The notes under the pieces are model-generated. The model searched no databases. It saw nothing but the letters and a program-made list of their open reading frames with translations, and was not told where the DNA came from. A program made the position numbers and the translations under genes. From NCBI RefSeq assembly GCF_036345175.1, contig NZ_CP107780.1, positions 9,548,001-9,612,000 on the forward strand: 64,000 nucleotides of DNA, read 5' to 3'. Source of the DNA: Streptomyces sp. NBC_00576. Lineage in GTDB: Bacteria; Actinomycetota; Actinomycetes; Streptomycetales; Streptomycetaceae. Positions 1 to 8,548 of the stretch are shown piece by piece (the stretch's first letter is position 1; the number at the start of each line of letters is the position of its first letter).

Positions 1-305
1 TGGGGCTCACGGCGCGGGCGGCGGGGCTGGGGCCGGAGGACGCGGCGTACTGCTCCGTGTACGAGAGCGTCAGCGGGCCTGCGACGGCGGTTGTGCGGTT
101 GCTGAGCCTTGATCCGTTCGATGCGACGGGGGTGCTGGCTCGGCTGGCGCCCGAGCTGGATCGCGTCGCGGATCGGGCGGTGGAGGCGGCTCGGGGGGTG
201 GGGGCCGGGGGTGGCGTCGACGCGCTGCCTGCGGCTTCCGCGCCGATGCTGGAGGTGGGGGCGGAGGAGCATGCTGGGTGGGCGGTGCGGTTGTTCGCGT
301 CGTAG
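1..305 (+). CDS. ureF: Urease accessory protein UreF, C-terminal part (cut by window start)
   Basis: Open from base 3 to the stop at 303-305, with the start lying before the window. The visible ~100 residues carry the helical UreF C-terminus, including the stretch YESVSGPATAVVRLLSLDP. UreF works with UreD and UreG as the chaperone complex that loads nickel into apo-urease in the cytoplasm, acting as the GTPase-regulating subunit. The gene is followed by ureG and ureD on the same strand, which fixes the identity despite the truncation. A 177-base gap holding a dispersed repeat separates it from ureG, unusual for this operon. The urease structural genes are presumably upstream of the window. 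Confidence 0.9.
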   Translation, partial: GLTARAAGLGPEDAAYCSVYESVSGPATAVVRLLSLDPFDATGVLARLAPELDRVADRAVEAARGVGAGGGVDALPAASAPMLEVGAEEHAGWAVRLFAS

Positions 306-306
306 C

Positions 307-394
307 TGTCTCGCCCCCGCCGCCCTTACCCGTCCCATCCCTGGGGGCTGCGCCCCCAGACCCCCCCATCGCGCTGAACGCGCTCGTCCTCAAA
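307..394. repeat. 88-bp dispersed intergenic repeat, copy 1
   Basis: Bases 307-394 match 27493-27580 with three mismatches in 88 by eye. At its centre is a perfect 8-bp stem with a 3-base loop, CTGGGGGCTGCGCCCCCAG, at 341-359. The copy begins two bases after the ureF stop and sits inside the ureF-ureG gap, so if the hairpin terminates transcription it would split the urease operon. A second GC hairpin-like run follows at about 395-420. Confidence 0.85.
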
Positions 395-482
395 CTCCCC
401 CAGAGGGGGGACCCCCAGACGGGCTGGATGGTGCCGACCGGCAGACCCATAACAACACCGACCACGACAGGAGCCGCACCCC

Positions 483-1163
483 ATGCACCTCGACCACTCC
501 CGCCCCCAAGTCGGCGCAGCCGTGAGCGCGGACGCGCACCGCCCCGACGGCACCCGTCGCGCCCTGCGTATCGGCCTCGGGGGACCCGTGGGGTCCGGCA
601 AGACCGCCACCGTCGCCGCCCTCTGCCGTGCCCTGCGTGAAGAGCTGTCCCTCGCGGTCGTCACGAACGACATCTACACCCGTGAGGACGCCGAGTTCCT
701 GCTGCGCGAGGCCGTGCTGCCGCCCGAGCGGATCGCCGCCGTCGAGACAGGCGCCTGCCCGCACACCGCGATCCGCGACGACATCTCCGCCAACCTGGAA
801 GCCGTCGAGGACCTGGAGGACGAGGCCGGGCCGCTCGACATCGTGCTCGTCGAGTCCGGCGGCGACAACCTCACCGCCACCTTCTCCAAGGGGCTCGTCG
901 ACGCGCAGATCTTCGTCATCGACGTCGCCGGCGGGGACGACATCCCGCGCAAGGGCGGCCCCGGCGTCACCACGGCCGATCTGCTCGTCGTCAACAAGAC
1001 CGACCTCGCACCGTACGTCGGCTCCGACCTCGGCCGGATGGCCACCGACGCGAAGGCGGCGCGCGGGGACGGGCCCGTCGTCTTCCAGTCGCTGCGCAGC
1101 GAGGCAGGCGTCACGGAGGTCGCCGTATGGGTGCGGGCGCAGCTCACGGCGTGGACGGCATGA
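483..1163 (+). CDS. ureG: Urease accessory GTPase UreG
   Basis: 226 residues, normal for UreG. The P-loop GPVGSGKT is at residues 34-41. The metal-site motif of the family is present in ETGACPHTAIRDD, and NKTDLA supplies guanine specificity. UreG is a SIMIBI-class GTPase that delivers nickel and drives GTP-dependent activation of urease with UreF and UreD. The ATG is preceded by AGGAG at about 470-474. A histidine-rich N-terminal extension, seen in some UreG proteins, is short here. The stop overlaps the ureD start (ATGA), so the two are translationally coupled. Confidence 0.97.
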   Translation: MHLDHSRPQVGAAVSADAHRPDGTRRALRIGLGGPVGSGKTATVAALCRALREELSLAVVTNDIYTREDAEFLLREAVLPPERIAAVETGACPHTAIRDDISANLEAVEDLEDEAGPLDIVLVESGGDNLTATFSKGLVDAQIFVIDVAGGDDIPRKGGPGVTTADLLVVNKTDLAPYVGSDLGRMATDAKAARGDGPVVFQSLRSEAGVTEVAVWVRAQLTAWTA

Positions 1164-1930
1164 CCATCGGCGTACGGGCCACCGCGCGGATCGTCGCCCG
1201 GGCGGACGGCCGGGGCGGCACCGCCCTGCCGGTGCTCGACGGGGACGGCCCGCTGGCACTGCGTCGCATCCGCGCGCACGGCGACGAGGCCCGCGTCATG
1301 CTGGTCGGCGCCATGAGCGGGCCGCTCGGCGGCGACCACCTCGCCGTCGAGGCGGAGGTGGGGGAGGGTGCCCGACTGCATCTGGCGTCGGCCGCGGCCA
1401 CCATCGCACTGCCGGGGCAGGCGAAGGGCGAGGCCCGCTACGACGTACGGATCGTTGTCGCGGAGGGAGGCGAACTCCGTTGGCTGCCCGAGCAGTTGAT
1501 CTGCGCCCAGGGCAGCGAGCTGTATGTCGGCACGCGCGTCGATCTCGCGCCGGGCGCCCGGTTCGTGTTTCGCGAGGAGCAGGTGCTGGGTCGCTCCGGC
1601 GAGGAACCCGGACGGCTCGGCAGCCGTCTCACGGTGCGGGTCGGGGGACGGGTCGTCCTCGACCAGGAGCTGGCCTGCGGCCCCGGAGCGCCCGGCGGCT
1701 GGGACGGGCCCGCCGTGCTGGCGGGACATCGCGCACTCGGTCAACTCGTCGTCGTACGGCCGGAGTTCGTGGACACGCCGGTCGAGGCTCGGTTGCTGGG
1801 GGAGGGCGCCGCGCTCGTTCCGCTCGCCGGACCCGCCGCGCTGGTGACAGCGGTCGCGCCGGACGCGCGGCGGCTGCGCCGGGTGCTGGACGAGGCGCTG
1901 GCGGTCCTGGAACCGTCCGCCAACAGCTGA
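1160..1930 (+). CDS. ureD: Urease accessory protein UreD
   Basis: 256 residues from the ATG at 1160, which overlaps the ureG stop as ATGA; an in-frame GTG at 1127 lies inside ureG and is less likely. UreD/UreH binds apo-urease directly and carries nickel between UreG and the enzyme. Family features include the early LRRIRAHGDEARVMLVG segment, the GPLGGDHL stretch and the LRWLPEQLICAQGSEL segment in the middle. It is the last gene of the visible urease operon; the next gene starts 198 bases on with its own leader. Confidence 0.93.
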   Translation: MTIGVRATARIVARADGRGGTALPVLDGDGPLALRRIRAHGDEARVMLVGAMSGPLGGDHLAVEAEVGEGARLHLASAAATIALPGQAKGEARYDVRIVVAEGGELRWLPEQLICAQGSELYVGTRVDLAPGARFVFREEQVLGRSGEEPGRLGSRLTVRVGGRVVLDQELACGPGAPGGWDGPAVLAGHRALGQLVVVRPEFVDTPVEARLLGEGAALVPLAGPAALVTAVAPDARRLRRVLDEALAVLEPSANS

Positions 1931-2128
1931 TCACCCGGCCCGCCCGGCGCGCATCCGCTCAGCACGCCAAATCCGCACACCACACCGAATGTCCGTTGAG
2001 CGAAACTCTCTTCACCGTTTATCGGATTGGTAAAGAACCCTGCCCACCCCCTGTTCACAGGTCCCGCACAGCGGCGAGGATCGATCCCCGTCACCGACCG
2101 ACATCAACTACCCACGGGGAGATCCCAC

Positions 2129-3724
2129 TTGAGAGGCACCAGGCCGACGAAACGAGCCGCCGCGCTCGGTTCCGCCGGAGCACTCGTCACGGCGACCCTG
2201 ATAGCCGGGGCCGTCGCGGCGCCCTCGGCCAGCGCGGACGCCCGCCACGGTCAGGACCGTGAGATGCGCGGCGCGACGATCGCCGCCGCGCAAGCCGCGA
2301 AGGCCGGAATCGACTGGCAGGACTGCCCGGCCGACTGGGGTCTGGAGAAGCCGATCCAGTGCGGCTATGTCACGGTGCCGCTCGACTACGCGAGGCCCTA
2401 CGGCAAGCAGATCAAGCTCGCCGTCGACCGTATCGGCAACACGGGTACGAAGGACGAGCGGCAGGGCGCGCTCGTCTACAACCCGGGTGGACCGGGCGCC
2501 TCCGGGATGCGCTTCCCGCGCCGGGTCACGACGAATAACGCGCTGTGGGTCAAGGCGTCGAAGGCGTACGACTTCGTGGGCTTCGACCCGCGTGGAGTCG
2601 GCCACTCGGCGCCCATCTCCTGCGTCGACCCGCAGGAGTTCGTGAAGGCGCCCAAGCCCGACCCGGTGCCGGACTCGGAGGCGGACAAGCGTGCCCAGCG
2701 CAAGTCGGCCCGCGAGTACGCCGAGGGCTGCTACGAGCGCAGCGGCGAGATGCTGCCGTACATGACCACGCCGAACACCGTGCGCGACCTGGACGTCATT
2801 CGTGCGGCGCTGGGGGAGAAGAAGCTCAACTTCCTCGGGGTGTCGTACGGGACGTACATCGCGGCTGTCTACGGCACGCTCTACCCGGGGCACGTCCGGC
2901 GCATGATCGCCGACAGTGTCGTCAACCCGTCGCGCGAGAAGATCTGGTACGAGGCCAACCTCGACCAGGACGTCGCCTTCGAGACGCGCTGGAACGACTG
3001 GCAGGACTGGGTCGCGGAGAACGACGCCGTCTTCCACCTGGGTACCACGCGGGCCCAAGTGCAGGCGAAGTGGCTGGAGTTGCGGGCCACCGCGAAGAAG
3101 AACCCGATCGGCGGCCTGGTCGGACCGGCCGAGCTGCTCTCCTTCTTCCAGGGCGCCCCGTACTACGACTCGTCGTGGATTCCGGTCGCCACCGTGTTCA
3201 GCAAGTACGTCGCTGGTGACACCAAGGCGCTCGTCGACGCGGCGGCCCCCGACCTCGCGGACACCGCGGGCAACGCGGCCTCCGAGAACGGCAACGCCGT
3301 CTACACGGCCGTCGAGTGCACCGACGTCAAGTGGCCCACCAGCTGGAAGAAGTGGGACCGCGACAACATCCGGCTGCACAAGTACTACCCGTTCCTGACC
3401 TGGTCCAACGCCTGGATGAACCTGCCGTGCGCGACCTGGCCGGTCAAGCAGCAGACCCCGGTGAACGTGAAGTCCGGCAAGGGCCTGCCGCCCGTGCTGA
3501 TCGTGCAGTCCACGCGTGACGCGGCCACCCCGTACGAGGGTGGCGTCGAGCTGCACAAGCGCTTCAAGGGCTCCCGTCTGATCACCGAGAAGGACGCGGG
3601 CTCCCACGGCGTGACCGGGCTCGTCAACCCGTGCATCAACGAGCGGGTCGACAACTACCTGCTCACCGGCAAGGTGGACGCGGCGGACGTGACCTGCACC
3701 CCGCACGCCACACCCAAGCCGTAG
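2129..3724 (+). CDS. Secreted alpha/beta hydrolase, tripeptidyl aminopeptidase (Tap/SlpD-like)
   Basis: 531 residues from a TTG at 2129, chosen because GGGGAGA lies about 7 bases upstream and because it gives a clean signal peptide (basic residues, then an Ala/Leu-rich core ending near ASADA). The mature part is an alpha/beta hydrolase of the peptidase S33 type: oxyanion region YNPGGPGASGM, nucleophile Ser239 in GVSYGTY, Asp in STRDAATPY and His in GSHGVT. A Tap-like C-terminal domain follows the core. Such enzymes trim tripeptides from secreted proteins or peptides outside the cell. Upstream is 198 bases with no other gene; downstream is a strong terminator. Family assignment is firm; the substrate is inferred. 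Confidence 0.88.
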   Translation: MRGTRPTKRAAALGSAGALVTATLIAGAVAAPSASADARHGQDREMRGATIAAAQAAKAGIDWQDCPADWGLEKPIQCGYVTVPLDYARPYGKQIKLAVDRIGNTGTKDERQGALVYNPGGPGASGMRFPRRVTTNNALWVKASKAYDFVGFDPRGVGHSAPISCVDPQEFVKAPKPDPVPDSEADKRAQRKSAREYAEGCYERSGEMLPYMTTPNTVRDLDVIRAALGEKKLNFLGVSYGTYIAAVYGTLYPGHVRRMIADSVVNPSREKIWYEANLDQDVAFETRWNDWQDWVAENDAVFHLGTTRAQVQAKWLELRATAKKNPIGGLVGPAELLSFFQGAPYYDSSWIPVATVFSKYVAGDTKALVDAAAPDLADTAGNAASENGNAVYTAVECTDVKWPTSWKKWDRDNIRLHKYYPFLTWSNAWMNLPCATWPVKQQTPVNVKSGKGLPPVLIVQSTRDAATPYEGGVELHKRFKGSRLITEKDAGSHGVTGLVNPCINERVDNYLLTGKVDAADVTCTPHATPKP

Positions 3725-3755
3725 CCGTAGTCGTAGCAGCCAGTCGTACGAGGTG

Positions 3756-3787
3756 AGGGGCGGCCGGAGATCCTTCCGGCCGCCCCT
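3756..3787. terminator. Terminator between convergent genes
   Basis: A perfect 13-bp stem (AGGGGCGGCCGGA at 3756-3768 pairing with 3775-3787) closes a 6-base loop and is followed by only two further T. It lies between the hydrolase stop at 3724 and the convergent epimerase stop at 3808, so it can serve both directions. Confidence 0.85.
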
Positions 3788-3807
3788 TTCCCGTCACGCG
3801 ACTCCCG

Positions 3808-4830
3808 TCACGCGGTCCAGGCGTCCTCCGCCGCGTAGTCGAAGAGGTCGCCATACGTCTCGAACATCTTGGGATACGCCTCCCGCCAGTCCCGCCCGTC
3901 CAGTCGACCCTCGATCCAGGCGATGGTCTCCGGCAGGCTCTGTGCATACGTGACCACGGCCCGGTAGCCCAACTCCCGTTCGGCGGCGGACATGTCGCAC
4001 ACCACGGGCACCGGAGTCGACCACGGGGTGTCGCCCACGGTGGGCGCCGGCGGCGGACCGTCCACCAGAACGTTCTCCACCTCGACCCCCATCACGGAGT
4101 CGATCGCCCCGGCGATCTCCGCCACCGTCGGCACCTCCGGATCCACGGCATTCAGGACCCGGGCACCCGGACGTGCGGCGGCCAGCCGGATCAGCTCGGC
4201 GATGTTGTGGACGCTCGCCGGATGGAATCGGCTCCCGCCGCTGTAGGCGAGGACGCGCCGGCGCCGTCCGTCCAGGTTGCGCTTGACGAAGTACAGCTCG
4301 CGCGGGCTACGGCAGTACGGCCCGTGGATCGCGCCCGCCCGCAGCAGCGTGGCCGGCAACTGATCGCCGACGGCGAGGAGCTCGCGTTCGAGGCCCGCCT
4401 TCCGCGTGCTGTACGAGCTCTCGCCCGGCCGGACCGTGCGCTGTTCCTCCGGGATGGGTACGGGGTACTCGGGGAAGCCGTCGGGCTCCGCCTGCGTGTC
4501 GAAGTTCCGGCCCTTGTCGTCCTCGTACACGGACAGACTGGAGATCACCACGGCCGACCCGACCCGCCCGGCGAGACCGGCCAACTGCCGTGCGTGCTCG
4601 GGCCCATACGCCACCATGTCCACGAGGACGTCGCACCCGTCGCCCACCACCGCTTCGAGCGCCGTGTCGTCGGCCCGGTCGGCGGCCCTGACCCGCACCT
4701 CGTCCGGCCAGCTGCCGTCCCGCCCGCCGCCCCGCGAGACGGCGGTCACCTCCCACCCGTCCCTGGCGAGCGCCCCCACGGCCACCCGCCCGATCTGCCC
4801 GGTCGCTCCGATCACCACAGCTCGTCTCAT
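3808..4830 (-). CDS. NAD-dependent epimerase/dehydratase (extended SDR)
   Basis: 340 residues. The N-terminus has the Rossmann motif VIGATGQIG and the body follows the extended short-chain dehydrogenase fold; the active-site Tyr-Lys pair is probably SYSTRKAGLE (Y and K four apart). The substrate is unknown; homologues act on nucleotide sugars or serve as isoflavone-reductase-like enzymes. It is monocistronic or possibly follows plsC at 85 bases. The ATG at 4830 opens directly on the Rossmann strand, which supports the start. Confidence 0.85.
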   Translation of the reverse strand: MRRAVVIGATGQIGRVAVGALARDGWEVTAVSRGGGRDGSWPDEVRVRAADRADDTALEAVVGDGCDVLVDMVAYGPEHARQLAGLAGRVGSAVVISSLSVYEDDKGRNFDTQAEPDGFPEYPVPIPEEQRTVRPGESSYSTRKAGLERELLAVGDQLPATLLRAGAIHGPYCRSPRELYFVKRNLDGRRRRVLAYSGGSRFHPASVHNIAELIRLAAARPGARVLNAVDPEVPTVAEIAGAIDSVMGVEVENVLVDGPPPAPTVGDTPWSTPVPVVCDMSAAERELGYRAVVTYAQSLPETIAWIEGRLDGRDWREAYPKMFETYGDLFDYAAEDAWTA

Positions 4831-4915
4831 GGAGCGACCGTATCCGCTGAGACCGTCAGGTCCGGCGGGGATTAGCTACGAGCAGATCGCGGCTGCGGGG
4901 GAGACGGCAGGGGGT

Positions 4916-5653
4916 TCAACTGAGCGGCATACGCGGGAACTTGCGCGCCCGCTGCTCCTTCTCCGCCTTCTTCGCAGCGGCTTCCTCCGCCTTGGCGACG
5001 GCCGCGTACTGGTCGACGTACTCCTGCTCCGAGAGGTTGAGGATGGCGTACATGATCTCGTCGGTGATGGCCCGCAGAACCGCCTTCTCGTCCTCCATCC
5101 CGAGGTAGCGGGAGAAGTCGAGGGGCTTGCCGAAGCGGATCGCCACGGGATGGATGTTCGGGATGACCTTGCCCGGCGGCTGCGCCTCGAAGGTGCCGAT
5201 CATCGCGCAGGGAATGACGGGCACCTGGGCCTTGAGCGCCATGACGGCGACTCCGACCTTGCCCTTGTAGAGCCGCCCGTCGTGCGACCGGGTGCCCTCC
5301 GGATAGATACCGAGCAGCTCGTCCTTGCTCAGCACCCCGAGCCCTTCACGGATCGCGGCCTGCCCCGCCTCCTTGCCGGACCGGTCCACCGGAATCTGCC
5401 CGGCACTGCGAAAGAAGTACGCGGTCAGCCGCCCCCTGATCCCGGGACCCGTGAAGTACTCGGCCTTCGCGAGGAAGGTGATGCGCCGCTTGAGGATCGC
5501 GGGCATCAGGAAGTGGTCCGCGAACGACAGATGGTTGCCGGCGACGATGGCGGCGCCCGACGACGGTACGTGTTCGAGCCCCTCGATCCGCGGCCGGAAG
5601 GCAAGTCTCAGCAGTGGACCGAGCAACACGTACTTGAGCACGTAATAGAACAC
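4916..5653 (-). CDS. 1-acyl-sn-glycerol-3-phosphate acyltransferase (PlsC family)
   Basis: 245 residues from a GTG with AGGAG upstream. Acyltransferase motif I is GNHLSFADH (HX4D catalytic pair) near residues 40-50, and the later YPEGTRS is motif III. The family adds the second acyl chain to lysophosphatidic acid at the inner membrane face; the N-terminal hydrophobic segment VLKYVLLGPLLRL fits membrane association. The C-terminus is a lysine/alanine-rich tail of about 30 residues. Streptomyces genomes hold several paralogues, so the exact acceptor is not certain. Confidence 0.92.
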   Translation of the reverse strand: MFYYVLKYVLLGPLLRLAFRPRIEGLEHVPSSGAAIVAGNHLSFADHFLMPAILKRRITFLAKAEYFTGPGIRGRLTAYFFRSAGQIPVDRSGKEAGQAAIREGLGVLSKDELLGIYPEGTRSHDGRLYKGKVGVAVMALKAQVPVIPCAMIGTFEAQPPGKVIPNIHPVAIRFGKPLDFSRYLGMEDEKAVLRAITDEIMYAILNLSEQEYVDQYAAVAKAEEAAAKKAEKEQRARKFPRMPLS

Positions 5654-5752
5654 TCCGGCGCTCCTCTGTTCCCCTGGAGGCGATCAGTCTAGGCGCGGCC
5701 GTCGTCAGGCGTCACCCTTGAGGTGTCACGCTCTGTCGTCACTTGGCCAGTA

Positions 5753-6991
5753 TCAGGTCCCCTGGGTCAGCACCTTCTCCAGAACTCCCAGAGCCATCCC
5801 CAGTTCCTCCCCGCTGACCGTCAGCGGCGGCGCCAGCCGGATCGTCGATCCGTGGGTGTCCTTGACCAGGATCCCCTCCCGCATCAGCCGCTCACTGATC
5901 TCCCGCCCGGTCCCGATCGCCGGGTCGATGTCGACCCCCGCCCACAGCCCCCGCGACCGGAATCCGACGACGCCCTTGCCGACCAGGCCGGTCAGACCGT
6001 CGCGCAGGACGACGCCCAACTCCTCGGCCCTGCGCTGGAATTCACCGGTCCCCAGCAGCTCGACCACGGCCTGGCCGACCGCCGCCGCCAGAGGGTTGCC
6101 GCCGAACGTCGAGCCGTGTTCGCCCGGGTGCAGCACCCCGAGTACCTCTCGGCGGGCGACGACCGCCGACACCGGTACGATGCCGCCGCCCAGGGCCTTG
6201 CCGAGGAGCAGCATGTCCGGGACGACGCCCTCGTGGTCGACCGCCAGGGTGCGGCCGGTGCGGCCCAGGCCCGACTGGATCTCGTCGGCGATGAAGAGGC
6301 AGCCCGTGCGGCGTGTCAGATCGCGTACGCCGGTCAGATAGCCGTCGTCGGGGATCAGGACGCCCGCCTCGCCCTGGATGGGCTCCAGGAGGACCGCCGC
6401 GGTCGTCTCGTCGATCGCCTCCTCCAGGGCCGCCAGGTCGTTGTACGGGACGATCCGGAAGCCCGGTGTGAACGGGCCGAAGCCGGCCCTCGCCGTCTCG
6501 TCCGTGGAGAAGCTGACGATCGTCGTCGTACGGCCGTGGAAGTTGTCCGCCGCCACCACGATCGTCGCCCGGTCGGCGGGTACGCCCTTCACGTCGTACG
6601 CCCATTTGCGGGCCACCTTGACGGCGCTCTCGACCGCCTCCGCGCCGGTGTTCATCGGAAGGACCATTTCCTGGCCCGTCAGCTCGGCCAGGGAGGCGGC
6701 GAACTGGGCCAGGCGGTCGTTGTGGAAGGCGCGGGACGTGAGGGTGAGTCGGTCCAGCTGGCGGTGGGCAGCCTCGATCAGTGCCGGGTGGCGGTGGCCG
6801 AAGTTGAGGGCCGAGTAGCCGGCCAGCATGTCCAGATAGCGGCGGCCCTCGACGTCCTCGACCCAGGCGCCCTGCGCGCGGGCCACGACCACGGGCAGCG
6901 GGTGGTAGTTGTGCGCGAGGACCGGTTCCTCGGCGCGGATCAGCTCGGCGGAGCTGTGCGTGCCCGCGCCTGTGCTCGTGAGTGCGGTCAT
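5753..6991 (-). CDS. rocD: Ornithine aminotransferase
   Basis: 412 residues from the ATG at 6991, which overlaps the stop of the upstream gene (ATGA). It is a class III PLP aminotransferase: NTGAEAVESAVKVARKW for cofactor phosphate binding, FIADEIQSGLGRTG with the PLP-pyridine Asp, and LLGKALGGGIVPVSA with the Schiff-base Lys. It converts ornithine and 2-oxoglutarate to glutamate-5-semialdehyde and glutamate. Translational coupling to a guanidino hydrolase and a linked Lrp regulator point to arginine/ornithine breakdown rather than synthesis. Confidence 0.94.
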   Translation of the reverse strand: MTALTSTGAGTHSSAELIRAEEPVLAHNYHPLPVVVARAQGAWVEDVEGRRYLDMLAGYSALNFGHRHPALIEAAHRQLDRLTLTSRAFHNDRLAQFAASLAELTGQEMVLPMNTGAEAVESAVKVARKWAYDVKGVPADRATIVVAADNFHGRTTTIVSFSTDETARAGFGPFTPGFRIVPYNDLAALEEAIDETTAAVLLEPIQGEAGVLIPDDGYLTGVRDLTRRTGCLFIADEIQSGLGRTGRTLAVDHEGVVPDMLLLGKALGGGIVPVSAVVARREVLGVLHPGEHGSTFGGNPLAAAVGQAVVELLGTGEFQRRAEELGVVLRDGLTGLVGKGVVGFRSRGLWAGVDIDPAIGTGREISERLMREGILVKDTHGSTIRLAPPLTVSGEELGMALGVLEKVLTQGT

Positions 6992-7809
6992 GAGCGGATC
7001 TCCTGAGTGCAGCACTTGATTCCGCCGCCGGCCTTGCGGAACTCCGACAGGTCGACGGGGACGGGAAGGTAGCCGTGGCGCGTCAGTTCGGCGGCGAGGG
7101 CCGTGGCGCCGGGGTCGATGAAGACGTGATGGCCGTCCGAGACCGAGTTCAGACCGAACGTCAGCGCGTCCTCGCGGGTCGCGACGACCGCGTCCGGGTA
7201 CAGCCGCGCCAGCACCTCGCGGCTGCCCGGCGAGAACGCGTCCGGGTAGTACGCGATGTTTCCGTCGCGGCGCTCGTCGAGGACGAACAGCGCCGTGTCC
7301 AGGTGGTAGAAGTACGGGTCCGTCAGCTTGAGGCCGATCACCGGGACACCGAAGTACTCCTGCACCTCGTGATGGGCCGCACGGGTCGTGCGGAAGCCCG
7401 TGCCCGCCAGGATCCAGCGGCCGGCCGGGACCAGGTCGCCCTCGCCCTCGCACACCGACTCGGGGCGGTACACGTCGAAGCCCGCCGACTTGAACCACGT
7501 CTCGTACGCGGTCGACTCGGGGCGGCGCTCGGGGGCGTGGAACGAGGAGCCGAAGACGCGGCCGTCGACGACGACCGCCGAGTTCGCGGCGAACACCATG
7601 TCGGGCAGGCCGGCGACCGGCTCCACGGTGTCCACGGTGTGGCCGTGGGCGCGATAGGCGCTGATCAGTGAGCGCCACTGCTCCTGGGCCAGATCGATGT
7701 CGACCCTGGTGTCGGGGTTCATCCAGGGGTTGATCGCGTACTGCACGGCGAAGTGTCTGGGTTCACAGACAAGAAAGCGCCGGGGGCGCGGCACACGGCT
7801 GTCGGGCAC
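6988..7809 (-). CDS. DDAH-superfamily guanidino hydrolase; candidate arginine dihydrolase
   Basis: 273 residues from a GTG at 7809 with GGAGG about 10 bases upstream. It belongs to the guanidino-group-modifying superfamily usually annotated as N,N-dimethylarginine dimethylaminohydrolase. Visible features are INPWM at residues 26-30, LPDMVFAANSAVV with Asn76, FYHLDTAL with the catalytic His, and the C-terminal nucleophile in KCCTQE (Cys266 or Cys267). DDAH and arginine deiminase normally carry acidic residues where this protein has Ala-Asn, whereas cyanobacterial arginine dihydrolase (ArgZ/AgrE), as I recall it, has Asn there and the same INPWM. Coupling to rocD suggests that the product is ornithine rather than citrulline. 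Function remains inferred. Confidence 0.85.
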   Translation of the reverse strand: MPDSRVPRPRRFLVCEPRHFAVQYAINPWMNPDTRVDIDLAQEQWRSLISAYRAHGHTVDTVEPVAGLPDMVFAANSAVVVDGRVFGSSFHAPERRPESTAYETWFKSAGFDVYRPESVCEGEGDLVPAGRWILAGTGFRTTRAAHHEVQEYFGVPVIGLKLTDPYFYHLDTALFVLDERRDGNIAYYPDAFSPGSREVLARLYPDAVVATREDALTFGLNSVSDGHHVFIDPGATALAAELTRHGYLPVPVDLSEFRKAGGGIKCCTQEIRS

Positions 7810-7933
7810 AGAGGGGTTCCTCCGCTTCCTGCAATGTTCCAGTGGGATGTACACCACGGTAGGAACTGCGCCCGACGCTCGACAAGCGACAACGATTGCG
7901 TGTCCGCGCAGGAATCCTGCGTCTTTGGCGGCT

Positions 7934-8449
7934 TCAACGCAGGTCTGATGCGTTGTCCGAAGTGTTGTTCGGAGCGGGGTGGGTAGCGCCCGCCTCCGGG
8001 CTTTCCGGGAGGAGGTGGGACAGCACCATGTAGCTGATCGTCTTCCGGATGAATGGCTCGGTACGGATGCGCTCCAGCACGTTCTCGAAGTGCTCCACAT
8101 CCGTCGCCCGCACATGCAGCAGCGCGTCCGCGCCGCCCGTCACCGTCATCGCCGCCGTGATCTCCGGATGGTTGCGCACCACCTCCGCCAGCCGCCGCGG
8201 CGGCGCCGCGCCCTCGCAGTACACCTCGACGTACGCCTCCGTGCTCCAGCCGAGCGCCGACGGCTCGACCGTCGCCGTGAACCCGGTGATCACGCCGGTC
8301 TCACGCAGCCGGTCCACCCGCCGCTTCACCGCGGTCGCCGACAACCCGACCGCCGCGCCGATCTCGGCGAAGCTCGTACGGGCGTTCGCCATCAGGGTGG
8401 TGATGATCTTCCGGTCCAGCTCGTCGAAAGGCGCCGGCCTGCTGTTCAT
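7934..8449 (-). CDS. Lrp/AsnC-family transcriptional regulator
   Basis: 171 residues from the ATG at 8449. The N-terminal winged helix reads FDELDRKIITTLMANARTSF then IGAAVGLSATAVKRRVDRLR; the RAM effector-binding domain follows, with VTGGADALLHVRATD typical of Lrp. It is transcribed toward the guanidino hydrolase and rocD, whose first start is 124 bases beyond its stop, so it is the likely amino-acid-responsive regulator of that pair. The last ~20 residues are a short Pro/Asn/Ser tail without family features. Its promoter region is shared with the divergent response regulator at 8549. Confidence 0.92.
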   Translation of the reverse strand: MNSRPAPFDELDRKIITTLMANARTSFAEIGAAVGLSATAVKRRVDRLRETGVITGFTATVEPSALGWSTEAYVEVYCEGAAPPRRLAEVVRNHPEITAAMTVTGGADALLHVRATDVEHFENVLERIRTEPFIRKTISYMVLSHLLPESPEAGATHPAPNNTSDNASDLR

Positions 8450-8548
8450 CCGGGCACTGTATCCAGCGACGGCGGGCACCGCGCCCGGCGGCGGCTTGCA
8501 CGCCCGGCACATGGGCACACGTACGAATTCCACCTACACTCCACCTTC

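Noticed and set aside
2108..3706. 532-codon minus-strand frame opposite the secreted hydrolase
   Set aside because: Antisense shadow; the plus-strand gene has a signal peptide and complete catalytic triad.
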